From contig DAOUQF010000003.1 in the NCBI GenBank assembly GCA_030625815.1, positions 95,626 to 159,625 of the forward strand: 64,000 nucleotides of DNA, given 5' to 3'. The number at the start of each line of letters is the position of its first letter. The stretch's first letter is position 1. The translations under genes were made by a program, and so were the position numbers. The DNA is from Eubacteriales bacterium. Its GTDB lineage: Bacteria; Bacillota; Clostridia; Tissierellales; GPF-1. Positions 34,602-43,431 of this stretch are shown piece by piece. Below the pieces are notes generated by a model that worked only from the letters and a program-made list of their open reading frames with translations, searched no databases and was not told where the DNA came from.

Positions 34602-35410
34602 TTTTTTTGATTGAAAAATCCTTCAAACAGCTGATAAAACGCGTTGGGTTTTTCATACATTGACGCGTGCCCACACTGATACAACTCAAAAAACTCGCTT
34701 TGCTTCAAATGTTCATGCAGATATCTCACTTCATTGATCGGCGTGATATAGTCATGATCCGCGCCTACGACAAGCACCGGACATTCAATCTCTGTCAATC
34801 GATCACGAATATCATAGTTCCTTGAACTGTCCGTCAATCGGATCATAGCATCCAAAAATTGATCCGTAAAGAACTCAACCAACAATGCCTTTCTTGCATG
34901 CATCCACTCGATATGCTCCGTATAGAACATGTTGGAATAGATATAGGGCAATGCCACATAATAATAGCTTTCCGGATCATGCAACTTCGCCGTCCGATTC
35001 CAGGCCTCCCCAATGTCTTTCAACCATGGGCTTGTATAAGCCGATACATTGAAGAGCGCCAGCTTGCGAACTCGGTCTGGCTGAGCAAGCGCCACTTGTA
35101 ATCCGACCTGCGCGCCATAAGACACGCCGCATAAATCATAGTCCGCACTTCCTACCGCATCCATAACAGCAACAACCGCATCTACTTGCAAGTCATGATC
35201 GTAAACTTGCCCTTCACATTTCTCCGACTGTCCCTGATCAAAAAAATCCATTAAAATCAATTGACGATTTTTTGTGATTTCAGGAATGAACTTTTTCCAG
35301 GAATTCATGCTCATCATAATCCCGTTCAGAAGGATAAGCGGCGAATTTTCATTCGGCTGTCCAACCACTTCATATGCAATTTTCTTATCTCTACAGCTGC
35401 ACGTTTTCAT
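34583..35410 (-). CDS. Alpha/beta-fold hydrolase (2)
   Basis: A 275-residue hydrolase. LILLNGIMMSMNSW holds the oxyanion region, CGVSYGAQVG the nucleophile Ser, VGADHDYITP the acid, and QCGHASMYEKP the catalytic His. The overall pattern resembles MhpC/BphD-like C-C hydrolases and small esterases. ATG 35410 has GAGGTG upstream and lies 13 bp behind the CoA-transferase stop, so the genes are tightly linked. Substrate unknown; acting on a keto, ester or lactone form of the imported acid is possible. Confidence 0.85.
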   Translation of the reverse strand: MKTCSCRDKKIAYEVVGQPNENSPLILLNGIMMSMNSWKKFIPEITKNRQLILMDFFDQGQSEKCEGQVYDHDLQVDAVVAVMDAVGSADYDLCGVSYGAQVGLQVALAQPDRVRKLALFNVSAYTSPWLKDIGEAWNRTAKLHDPESYYYVALPYIYSNMFYTEHIEWMHARKALLVEFFTDQFLDAMIRLTDSSRNYDIRDRLTEIECPVLVVGADHDYITPINEVRYLHEHLKQSEFFELYQCGHASMYEKPNAFYQLFEGFFNQKNDIIIA

Positions 35411-35423
35411 TCGCTTCACCTCA

Positions 35424-36797
35424 TTATGATCCAATCGCCTGCAGCTTTATAGTCTCCATCTCTTCCGCTTCCATTTCCACATCTTCAGGAGCGATATAGT
35501 GATATTCCAGAGCCCGTTCAATTAATTCCACCCGGAAATCCGGATGGGCGATTGATACCAGGCGCAAAACTCGCTCACGAATATCCGTGCCCCTAAGTGC
35601 TGCAACTCCGTATTCCGTTACCACAAAGTCCACATCATTTCGAGACAATGTGACCCCGGCGCCCGGCTTCAAAAATGGCACGATCTTGCTGATCATTTTT
35701 CGGTCGCCCGTTTCCTTGTTGCGAATGTTCGCTGTTGAATAAAGGGCAATAAAGGAGCGTCCATTTTTTGATCGTTGCGCGCCAATCGCCGTATCGGCTT
35801 GCCCTCCGGTTCCGCTGAACTGAACGTGTCCCAGAGATTCAGATGCACATTGTCCTGTTAAGTCAATTTCAATGGCGGTATTAATGGAAACCTGATTGTC
35901 ATTTTCACCGATCACACAAGGATCATTGGTCCAATGACCATCCATAATCATGACCGATGGGTTGTTGTCCAAAAAATCATAGAGTTTCTGATTGCCCAAA
36001 GCAAAGGCACATACAATCTTGCCGTTATTGAAGTTCTTTTTCTTGCCGGTAATGACACCCGCCTCAACGAGATCCACCATGCCAGAAGTCATCATCTCCG
36101 TATGCACGCCCAAGTCTTTTTTGTCGAAAAGAGACGCAGTTACAGCATTGGGGATGCCGCCAATTCCCAATTGAATGCAGTCACCGTCCTGAATATACGC
36201 CGCAATCAGCTTGCCGATCCCCAAGTCCTTCTCATTGGGCTCCACATCCGGAATCGTCGGAATCGCGTAATCCACTTCCACCATATAATCGATATCCCTG
36301 ACATGAACCTCCATATCACCAAAGGTCCTCGGCAATTTCTTGTTGATTTCCAATATGACCAAATCCGCCGCTTCCATCACGCGCTTCTCATATACATTGC
36401 TCAAGGACAGGGATACATACCCATGCGCATCAGGCGGGGTCGCATTGCCGATATACACATTCGGCTTTTCATAGTCCAGCCGCTTTGTCGCCGCCAAATG
36501 CAAATGGTTGGGGATATAGGAAATCCGCCCGTGCTTCTGCATTTTTCTCAACGGTCCTGTATAGAACCATCCGTTCATTTGAAAATGATCGCGATAGTCT
36601 TCATTCATAAAATAGTTCGCGGAGCAGATGGGAAGGCAAGTTGTTACTTGGACATTCTCCACACGATCATAGATCGTGTGGAGTTTCTCCAAGATTGCTT
36701 TTGGCTCCGCAGCAGCAAGACCGCTGACTACCACATCATTCGAATGAATATACGACAATGCTTCTTCTACGGTTATTATCTTTTCTGCATACGTCAT
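35424..36797 (-). CDS. Acetyl-CoA hydrolase/CoA-transferase family (4-hydroxybutyrate CoA-transferase type)
   Basis: A 457-residue family I-like CoA-transferase. Landmarks are GLAAAEPKAILEKLHTIYDR, IGNATPPDAHGYVSLSLSNV, the active-site neighbourhood INTAIEIDLTGQCASE with a candidate Glu, and the C-terminal VTEYGVAALRGTDIRERV. These enzymes move CoA from acetyl-CoA (or another acyl-CoA) to a free carboxylic acid. It is the activation step for the acid imported by the LIV transporter whose genes lie directly upstream. Spacing to livJ is 29 bp. The acid itself is not identifiable. Confidence 0.9.
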   Translation of the reverse strand: MTYAEKIITVEEALSYIHSNDVVVSGLAAAEPKAILEKLHTIYDRVENVQVTTCLPICSANYFMNEDYRDHFQMNGWFYTGPLRKMQKHGRISYIPNHLHLAATKRLDYEKPNVYIGNATPPDAHGYVSLSLSNVYEKRVMEAADLVILEINKKLPRTFGDMEVHVRDIDYMVEVDYAIPTIPDVEPNEKDLGIGKLIAAYIQDGDCIQLGIGGIPNAVTASLFDKKDLGVHTEMMTSGMVDLVEAGVITGKKKNFNNGKIVCAFALGNQKLYDFLDNNPSVMIMDGHWTNDPCVIGENDNQVSINTAIEIDLTGQCASESLGHVQFSGTGGQADTAIGAQRSKNGRSFIALYSTANIRNKETGDRKMISKIVPFLKPGAGVTLSRNDVDFVVTEYGVAALRGTDIRERVLRLVSIAHPDFRVELIERALEYHYIAPEDVEMEAEEMETIKLQAIGS

Positions 36798-36826
36798 TTC
36801 TTCACCTCGTTTATTCTGTCATTCCT

Positions 36827-38050
36827 TTATTCGCCTAGCATGTCTTTGATGCTCTTGAATCCGATAAATGCTTCCCAACCTGATGCTACGTCTGGGTTCA
36901 TGCGCAATAGCGCCATTTCTTGCGTACCCAGGCGTTTGCCGTCTGAGAAGTCAATCGCTCCGCCAAATGGGTTTTGAATCGGTTCAGATTCCATCGCCGC
37001 AATGTAAGAATCCCAAGTTAAATCGCCTTCAACATTTTTCAAACCTTCAACAAAGAAGTGAGCCGCAATCCATCCTGTCATGGCATACGCATTGCTGGAC
37101 AAATCTTCATCTGATGTTTTTGAAATCCATTCACGGTAGTCTTTGATGGCTGGTTTGGTCATATCCACCCATGCGTCTGAATAAATGTCAAACTGACCGT
37201 TTACCGTATCTTTTACCGCTGCTGTCATCCGTTGATCGGAATTCACATACGTTGTAAGCGTGGTTTTGTTCAAGCCTTGTTTCGCCATCTCTTTGGCGAT
37301 TTGAGGAAAAGTTCCTTGGATTGCCGCAATGACAACCACGTCTACGTCTTCATTTTTCAATTTTATTACCGCTGCTGAAACGTCTTCCGCATTTGGAGGC
37401 ACTTGTTCCGCAATTACTGTCACTCCGCCGACTTTTTCCGCTTCATTTTGAATCCCGCCCAGCAAATCTTTGCCGGCATCGTCATTGGTATAGATGACGC
37501 CAATTGTTTTCGCGTTAAATTCGCCGACAGCCCATGCAGTCATGATTCGGCCTTCCATTGGATAAACGGGTTGAACGGGGAATGCGCAACGGTCCGCTTC
37601 TCCTGCTTTTTCGTTGTAAAGGATGCCGGTTCCTGTTGCAAAGTATACGGCTGGAATTCCAATTTCTTTAATATCATTTAATGTTGCGCCAACAATCGGT
37701 GTTCCAAAGTGGCCAACAAGAGCAAAGATTTTTTCATCGTTGACCAGTTTATCGAAGGCCGCTTTTCCTTTTTCAGGATTGAATTCATCATCTTGATGAA
37801 CATACTCGATCTGTCTGCCATCTACGCCGCCGCCTTCATTGACCATCAAGAAATACGCTTCGATGCCCGCTTTAAACGGCACGCCAACGGGAGCCAAAGG
37901 ACCTGAAGTCGCAATTGAGTTACCCACTTTAACAGAATCTTTTGTAACGCCTTGTGCCATTTCGCTCGTGGTGCCCGCAGTGCCACATCCTGACAATGCA
38001 AGGACAAGTACCAACATCATTGCTAAAACTGCTGTTCTTCTACGCTTCAT
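36827..38050 (-). CDS. LIV-type ABC transporter substrate-binding lipoprotein
   Basis: A 407-residue periplasmic-binding-fold lipoprotein (type 1, LivJ-like). The signal ends in LSGC with Cys22. The mature domain starts SVKVGNSIATSGPLAPVGVP, contains YVHQDDEFNPEKGKAAFDKL and FALVGHFGTPIV, and ends with MNPDVASGWEAFIGF. GGAGG stands before ATG 38050. In this family ligands include branched amino acids but also short acids and aromatics. The surrounding acyl-CoA genes favour a carboxylic acid (inference). Confidence 0.9.
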   Translation of the reverse strand: MKRRRTAVLAMMLVLVLALSGCGTAGTTSEMAQGVTKDSVKVGNSIATSGPLAPVGVPFKAGIEAYFLMVNEGGGVDGRQIEYVHQDDEFNPEKGKAAFDKLVNDEKIFALVGHFGTPIVGATLNDIKEIGIPAVYFATGTGILYNEKAGEADRCAFPVQPVYPMEGRIMTAWAVGEFNAKTIGVIYTNDDAGKDLLGGIQNEAEKVGGVTVIAEQVPPNAEDVSAAVIKLKNEDVDVVVIAAIQGTFPQIAKEMAKQGLNKTTLTTYVNSDQRMTAAVKDTVNGQFDIYSDAWVDMTKPAIKDYREWISKTSDEDLSSNAYAMTGWIAAHFFVEGLKNVEGDLTWDSYIAAMESEPIQNPFGGAIDFSDGKRLGTQEMALLRMNPDVASGWEAFIGFKSIKDMLGE

Positions 38051-38075
38051 TCTTATTCCTCCTCATATTTAAATG

Positions 38076-38795
38076 CTATGATGCATTACCGCCTAAATAA
38101 GCTTCGATCAAACGTTTGTCTTTGATCAGCTCGTCCGCTGCGCCCTCCATGCTTACATTCCCAACTTCTAAAACATAACCATAGTCTGATATTTTCAAGG
38201 TCTGCAGCGCATTTTGTTCAACGATCAGAATCGTCATCCCTTCCTGATTGATCTCTTTTAATATCCTAAAAATATCCTGAACAATCAATGGAGCCAAACC
38301 AAGAGAAGGCTCATCCAACAATAGAATTTCTGGGCTTGCCATCAATGCGCGTGCGATTGCCAGCATCTGCTGCTCGCCACCCGATAGTGTTCCCGCAACC
38401 TGTTTCTTTCTCTCCTTCAATACAGGAAAGTATCCATAAACCCGTTCAAAGTTACTCTTCAATTTCGCACGGGTTTTTAATGTAAATCCACCAATTCTCA
38501 GGTTTTCCTCCACGGTTATCTCTGGAAAAATCTGCCTTCCTTCGGGAGATTGAACCACACCCAGTCGATTGATTTTTGCAGGATTCAAACCAACAATGGA
38601 TTCCCCGCTTACCGAAATCGAACCGGATTGAGGTTGGATCAGTCCCGATATGGTTTTCAGTGTCGTCGTTTTTCCCGCGCCATTGCTGCCGAGAAGAGCC
38701 ACGATTTTCCCCTTTCCCACCGAGAGATCAATCCCCTTAAGAGCTGCAATGCTACCGTAAGAGACATGTAAATTTTCAATCTGTAACGCCACCAT
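38076..38795 (-). CDS. livF: LIV-type ABC transporter ATP-binding protein (LivF)
   Basis: A 239-residue ATPase. Walker A is LGSNGAGKTTTLKTIS, followed by GVVQSPEGRQIFPEITVEEN (LivF-type), the signature LSGGEQQMLAIARALM, Walker B ILLLDEPSLGLAP and the H-switch IVEQNA. It works with LivG on LivHM. It lies 25 bp upstream of livJ and 4 bp after livG. Confidence 0.93.
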   Translation of the reverse strand: MVALQIENLHVSYGSIAALKGIDLSVGKGKIVALLGSNGAGKTTTLKTISGLIQPQSGSISVSGESIVGLNPAKINRLGVVQSPEGRQIFPEITVEENLRIGGFTLKTRAKLKSNFERVYGYFPVLKERKKQVAGTLSGGEQQMLAIARALMASPEILLLDEPSLGLAPLIVQDIFRILKEINQEGMTILIVEQNALQTLKISDYGYVLEVGNVSMEGAADELIKDKRLIEAYLGGNAS

Positions 38796-38799
38796 TTAA

Positions 38800-39588
38800 T
38801 CAGTCTCCTTTCCCAAGATATGCTTCTTGAACATCCTTGTTTTGCTGTATTTCCAGAGCGGTTCCTTCGCCAAGCTTCCTGCCGAAGGAGATCGCGCAAA
38901 TCCGATCGCAAACATCCATCACAAGCCGCATATCATGCTCAACCAATAGAATCGTGCACCCGTATTCGTCTCGAATCTCTTTAAGCAGGTTCGACATGTC
39001 CTCGGTTTCAAGGTCATTGAGACCAGCAGCCGGCTCATCCAATAAAATCAGTTTCGGGTCGCTCATCAAGGTTCTTCCCAATTCCACCTTTTTCAAAACG
39101 CCATAGGGCTGCCCGCCGATATGCGCATTGGCCTTGTCCTCGATTTTCAAAAACTCCAGGATCTTGACCGCCTTTTCTCGTTGCATCTCTTCTTCGCGCT
39201 TTGCTTTTTTTGTTCGAAAGCCAGTCGCAAGAATCCCCGATTTGTATTCGATATGAGCGCCAACCAATAGATTGTCGATCAATGACATATCCTTGATCAA
39301 TTCGATATTTTGAAAACTTCGAACCAACCCTTCATAAATAACCTGATGGGTAACCTTGTCATTGAGATTTACAACTTCTCCATGGCGATTCGTAAACCGA
39401 ATGTCTCCATGATCCGCCTTATAGAACTGCGTGATGCAGTTAAACACCGTCGTCTTACCCGCCCCGTTCGGACCGATAAGCCCATAGATTTCGCCTTGAT
39501 TCACTGTGAAAGAAAGATGATCAATAGCCTTAATCCCACCAAACGCAATCGATAAATCATTCACTTGCAGGCAATTGTTCTTTTCCAT
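38800..39588 (-). CDS. livG: LIV-type ABC transporter ATP-binding protein (LivG)
   Basis: A 262-residue ATPase. It has Walker A IGPNGAGKTTVFNCIT, the LivG-typical SFQNIELIKDMSLIDNLLVG, Walker B ILLDEPAAGLNDLE and the H-loop LVEHDMRLVMDVC. The ABC signature reads YGVLKKVELGRTLM, where the usual LSYGxQRR is degenerate (L-P-Y-G-V-L-K-K style) as in several LivG proteins. It overlaps the end of livM by 32 bp with GGGAG before ATG 39588. Confidence 0.92.
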   Translation of the reverse strand: MEKNNCLQVNDLSIAFGGIKAIDHLSFTVNQGEIYGLIGPNGAGKTTVFNCITQFYKADHGDIRFTNRHGEVVNLNDKVTHQVIYEGLVRSFQNIELIKDMSLIDNLLVGAHIEYKSGILATGFRTKKAKREEEMQREKAVKILEFLKIEDKANAHIGGQPYGVLKKVELGRTLMSDPKLILLDEPAAGLNDLETEDMSNLLKEIRDEYGCTILLVEHDMRLVMDVCDRICAISFGRKLGEGTALEIQQNKDVQEAYLGKGD

Positions 39589-40666
39589 GTTTTCTCCCTT
39601 TCTTCCATAATTTTTTCATGTCATTTCCTAAATAAATCATGCCATTGGGATAAAACATAATCACAACAACGATCAAGACCCCTGTAAATACATAGGCCAA
39701 TCCATCCACATTTCCAATCACCGGAAGCTGTTTCAAGATCAATTCCGGCACGCCGAATACAACAAATGAACCCAAAATCGGTCCTTCAATGGTCTGCATG
39801 CCGCCAATAACGATCACCGCTAAAATTTGCAACGAAAGCATCAGGTTCCATCCGGACGGATAGGCAAATCGAATAAAATGCACATACAAGACGCCGCCAA
39901 TAGCCGCGTACGCAGTGGCAATCCCAAATGCGGTCAGCTTGTAGCGAAACAGATTGATACCCATGGCTTGCGCCGCAGCTTCACTGCCCCTCATGGTCAA
40001 TAAGGCCCGCCCCGTTCTCGAATGAATAAAGTTATAGGTAAAAATCATCAATCCAATCAACACGATAACCATAAAGATAAAGGTCAATTGCCGATCAAAC
40101 TGAATGACGCCGAACAGTTTTGGGTAACCTGCGTTTTTCCCGGAAAATCCATTCGTTACGACTTCAAACTCAATAAACACTTGCCGGAAAATTTCGGCTA
40201 CCGCAAGAGTTGCTATCGCCAGATAGTATCCCGCCAGCCGCAGTGAAATCAATCCAATCACCAACCCGATGATCAATGGGATGCAAACCGATACCACAAC
40301 TGAAAGAAGAAACGGCAGATTCAAATCTGCTGTCAGGTATGCGGACAAATACGCGCCCATCCCCATAAACCCTGCAGTTCCCAGTGAAATCAAGCCACTG
40401 TAGCCCAGCAATACATTCATGCCGATTCCAACAATGGCGTAAAAAATCACAGTGCCCAATACCGTTATCGTCGCACTCCCGATCAATCCCATTTTTTGTA
40501 TGGTCGGCAGCAAAATTAAAAACAATCCAAAAAGAAGGTATGCCTTATAGGGTGGTTTTTTCTCGGTCACCTTCCGACCCTTTCCTTTTTTATCTATCCC
40601 ATTCACATCTGATCCTCCTCGTTTGCTTGCATCGATTCCCCGTCGCTTATCTTTAACCTCTCGCAT
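39557..40666 (-). CDS. livM: LIV-type ABC transporter permease (LivM)
   Basis: A 369-residue permease, longer than usual because of a basic N-terminal extension of about 35 residues (KDKRRGIDASKRGG). About nine membrane spans follow, with IGMNVLLGYSGLISLGTAGF and GSEAAAQAMGINLFRYKLTA, typical of LivM. The start follows the livH stop by 3 bp with AAGG upstream; a start within the extension is also possible. Forms the channel with LivH. Confidence 0.9.
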   Translation of the reverse strand: MREVKDKRRGIDASKRGGSDVNGIDKKGKGRKVTEKKPPYKAYLLFGLFLILLPTIQKMGLIGSATITVLGTVIFYAIVGIGMNVLLGYSGLISLGTAGFMGMGAYLSAYLTADLNLPFLLSVVVSVCIPLIIGLVIGLISLRLAGYYLAIATLAVAEIFRQVFIEFEVVTNGFSGKNAGYPKLFGVIQFDRQLTFIFMVIVLIGLMIFTYNFIHSRTGRALLTMRGSEAAAQAMGINLFRYKLTAFGIATAYAAIGGVLYVHFIRFAYPSGWNLMLSLQILAVIVIGGMQTIEGPILGSFVVFGVPELILKQLPVIGNVDGLAYVFTGVLIVVVIMFYPNGMIYLGNDMKKLWKKGRKHGKEQLPASE

Positions 40667-40669
40667 GGG

Positions 40670-41545
40670 TTATACCTTCTTGATCTTCTTCTTGCCAATC
40701 AGACCATTCGGTCTGAAAATAATAAAGATCAAGATCAATAGATACATCAATGCCTCTCCCCACGTGGACGACACGTAAAAGTGCAACAAATTCTTGCTGA
40801 GTCCAATAATATAGGCTCCGATAACCGGTCCATAAAAGGTTTGGAATCCGCCCAATACACAGGCGACAAGCGCACTGATCTGAACACTGTCCATCATGGA
40901 AACGTTGACAGTAATTGCCGGCGCCAACATCAAGGCAGACAGCGCGCCCAATGACGCGGCTACAGCCCAGGCACCCATGGTAATCAATTTGGTTGGTACG
41001 CCCATCAATTGTGCCGTTTTTTCATTGGATGCGGTTACCCGAACTGCCAATCCCCATTTTGTCTTCTGCAAAAACAGAAACAACAGGGTCATTAAGGACA
41101 ACCCGACCACAATATTCAAAACAGCATTATGCGTAACGCTCGCCCCCATGATTTCAAAGGTTCCACTTTGAATAAATCGAGGGAAAGATAGGGGACTCGT
41201 ACCAAAGATCATCGGCGCGATCCCCAGAAAAAACATAATTAACCCAAATGTGATGATTTCCTTGCCAATCGCTCCAACGTGTTTGGCATTGCGCATGATC
41301 ACGAAATCAACCAGCATACCAGTGACAAACGCACTCAGCATGCCCACAAAAGCTGCGAAATACGGTGAAACGCCTGTATTTATCAAAAAGAAGGTCGCTA
41401 CAAATGCATTAAGCATCCCGACTGAACCCTGTGCAAAGTTCTGCATGCGGCTGGTCTGGAAAATAATGATAATCCCCAAACTGGCCAGCGCGTATACACT
41501 CCCCGTCTCCAACGAGCTAAAGAGTATTTGCATAAAGGTTGACAT
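40670..41545 (-). CDS. livH: LIV-type ABC transporter permease (LivH)
   Basis: A 291-residue permease with eight or so membrane spans. It opens with SSLETGSVYALASLGIIIIF and contains VRVTASNEKTAQLMGVPTKL (cytoplasmic coupling region) and ACVLGGFQTFYGPVIGAYII, all LivH features. Its start lies one base after the stop of the condensing-enzyme gene, so the enzyme and transporter genes are in one transcript. Confidence 0.92.
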   Translation of the reverse strand: MSTFMQILFSSLETGSVYALASLGIIIIFQTSRMQNFAQGSVGMLNAFVATFFLINTGVSPYFAAFVGMLSAFVTGMLVDFVIMRNAKHVGAIGKEIITFGLIMFFLGIAPMIFGTSPLSFPRFIQSGTFEIMGASVTHNAVLNIVVGLSLMTLLFLFLQKTKWGLAVRVTASNEKTAQLMGVPTKLITMGAWAVAASLGALSALMLAPAITVNVSMMDSVQISALVACVLGGFQTFYGPVIGAYIIGLSKNLLHFYVSSTWGEALMYLLILIFIIFRPNGLIGKKKIKKV

Positions 41546-41546
41546 A

Positions 41547-42578
41547 TTACGCTTCCCCCCATCTCACAACATTTGCCGCCCATACATATCCGATGCCGGC
41601 TGCAATCATCAATACAGTATCACCATCTTTGACCTTGCCTGAGTCCAGTCCAAGCTTCAAAGACAAGATCTGATCCACCTGGCCCATATGCCCGTAGTGG
41701 TTCAAATAAACGCTTTGCTCTTCCGTCAAGCCAAGCTCGCCCAACATAAAGTTGTGCATGGATTTTTTGAAATGCAATACCGCCAAATAATCAATTCCAT
41801 CTCTCCCAATTCCAGATTTCTCAAGAGAGCGGTCAATGCATGTCATCCAATTCGGCATGGATACTTCATTCAATCTCGCTTTCATTGGACCCGGATTCAT
41901 CAGCGTCAAAGACTGATACGCACGGTCCATATTTTCTTTGGTAATCGGCTGATTGATCCCGCCGATCTCCACCCCCGCGTCTCGGCTTAACGAACCGTCC
42001 GCGATGATATGAGAACCCAAAAGTAAATTCTTGGTCATGCCTTTCTTTAATACAATGGCGCCGGCACCGGCTGAAAGGTTGTACATCATAGACATGCTCT
42101 TGTCTTCATAATCAACAAAATCGCCGTTGCGATAGCCGCCAACCACCAGTACCGTATTGATTTCCTCATCCGAGATCAACATATCCTTCGCCATCTTCAT
42201 GGCTGTTACCGTTGTGCAGCATCGGTTTTGAACATCAATTCCCCACGCGTTAACGGCTCCAATCTTATCTTGGATATACAGGGCAGATGTGGTAAGCGGG
42301 TATTCCTTCCATTCCTCACCCATGCATAAAATCACATCAATCTCTTTCGGATCAATTTTGTACTCTTCCATTGCCGCAAGGGCTGCCTTCACACCCATTT
42401 CCTGAGTCCCGTCATTTTCGCCGGGAATGCTCTTTTCCACAATGCCCAGCTTGTCGATAATGGCTTGTTCCGCCCATACGCCTTTGGTCCCTTTTGATAT
42501 TTCCGCCGCCGTCATCCGATTTTCAGGCACATAGATTCCAACTGCCGCAATTCCTACATTTTCCTTCATCATTTTCAC
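41547..42578 (-). CDS. KAS III-like condensing enzyme (thiolase fold) in a catabolic operon
   Basis: A 343-residue member of the 3-oxoacyl-ACP synthase III / HMG-CoA synthase group. The candidate nucleophile is Cys121 in the pair QNRCCTTV. His269 (AVLHFKK) and Asn293 (LNHYGHMGQVDQ) stand at the His and Asn positions of KAS III; the glycine-rich NLSAGAGAIVL and the C-terminal GDTVLMIAAGIGY complete the fold. The usual ACxGF context is replaced by CCTTV, and no acyl-carrier gene is near. It lies between fabG and livH. Fatty-acid synthesis is unlikely here. An acyl-transfer or retro-Claisen step on the imported acid is a better guess (inference). Start GTG 42578 or ATG 42572. Confidence 0.8.
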   Translation of the reverse strand: MKMMKENVGIAAVGIYVPENRMTAAEISKGTKGVWAEQAIIDKLGIVEKSIPGENDGTQEMGVKAALAAMEEYKIDPKEIDVILCMGEEWKEYPLTTSALYIQDKIGAVNAWGIDVQNRCCTTVTAMKMAKDMLISDEEINTVLVVGGYRNGDFVDYEDKSMSMMYNLSAGAGAIVLKKGMTKNLLLGSHIIADGSLSRDAGVEIGGINQPITKENMDRAYQSLTLMNPGPMKARLNEVSMPNWMTCIDRSLEKSGIGRDGIDYLAVLHFKKSMHNFMLGELGLTEEQSVYLNHYGHMGQVDQILSLKLGLDSGKVKDGDTVLMIAAGIGYVWAANVVRWGEA

Positions 42579-42607
42579 CCGACCTTTACTTAAAAATTCT
42601 TCTTGCT

Positions 42608-43327
42608 CTATAATCTCATTCCGCCATTTACGCTCAAGTTATGACCCGTTACATATGATGCTTCATCGCTTGCCAGGAAGCAGGCCGCATTTGCAATCTC
42701 TTCCGGCTGGCCCAATCGACCCAGCATCGTCATTCCTGCGAATTTTTCCAGCAATTTTTCTGGTACGGTCTGCATCATATCTGTCATCACATATCCTGGA
42801 GAAATTGCATTGACACGTATTGCCGCGCCTTTGCGTGCAAATTCTTTCGCCCAAGTTTTGGTCAAACCATAAACCCCCGCTTTGGTTGCGGCATAGTTGG
42901 ATTGGCCGATGTTTCCAAATTCGCCCACAACTGAGGCGATATTAATAACAGAGCCTTTGCCTGCGGTTATCATCATGGGGGCAATATGTTTGGACAGATT
43001 GTAGACGCCCGTTAGGTTCACATTAATTACCTGATCCCACATCTCGTCTGTCATCTTCTGCAACAAGGCATCTTTTGTAATGCCCGCGTTATTGACAAGA
43101 ATATCGACTTGTCCGAAGTTTTCTTGCAGGTAGTCCGCAAATGCTTTGCAGTCTTCCCGGTTTGTAATGTTCAGCTGATAGCCGGTTACGCCTTCCAACT
43201 CATAAGACAATTCCGTTAGATCCACACCAACAACCTTTGCTCCCTCGGAAACAAACTTTCTTGCAATCGATTCACCAATTCCTTTTGCCGCGCCTGTTAC
43301 CACTGCTATTTTGCCTTCCAATCTCAT
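42608..43327 (-). CDS. FabG-type 3-oxoacyl (3-hydroxyacyl-CoA) dehydrogenase, SDR family
   Basis: A 239-residue classical short-chain dehydrogenase. Cofactor motif GAAKGIGESIA, NNAG, catalytic Ser (INIASVV), YAATKAG (Tyr-X3-Lys) and SPGYVMTDM are all present. It interconverts (R)-3-hydroxyacyl and 3-ketoacyl thioesters. Together with the MaoC hydratase, which normally makes the (R)-hydroxy isomer, it would serve the oxidative direction in this cluster. It has its own promoter with a palindrome at the transcription start. Confidence 0.88.
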   Translation of the reverse strand: MRLEGKIAVVTGAAKGIGESIARKFVSEGAKVVGVDLTELSYELEGVTGYQLNITNREDCKAFADYLQENFGQVDILVNNAGITKDALLQKMTDEMWDQVINVNLTGVYNLSKHIAPMMITAGKGSVINIASVVGEFGNIGQSNYAATKAGVYGLTKTWAKEFARKGAAIRVNAISPGYVMTDMMQTVPEKLLEKFAGMTMLGRLGQPEEIANAACFLASDEASYVTGHNLSVNGGMRL

Positions 43328-43353
43328 GCCGAATCCCCCTCAATTTTTATAAT

Positions 43354-43399
43354 GTAAGTACTTACTAACATTTTAACGGAAAAACGCTTTCCTTGTCAA
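43354..43399 (-). promoter_or_regulatory. fabG promoter and palindromic operator
   Basis: Reverse strand TTGACA (43394-43399), 18 bp, TAAAAT (43370-43375). Just downstream is the perfect palindrome GTAAGTACTTAC (43354-43365) inside TTAGTAAGTACTTACATT. A very similar sequence overlaps the maoC promoter (46829-46848): both read G-Y-AAGT-NN-TTACAT. This marks a shared repressor. Confidence 0.78.
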
Positions 43400-43431
43400 C
43401 AACTTATTTGCAGACAACCAATTTATTTGAA

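Noticed and set aside
35934..36977. Long forward ORF of 347 codons opposite the CoA-transferase
   Set aside because: Antisense shadow; basic, His-rich translation typical of non-coding frames.
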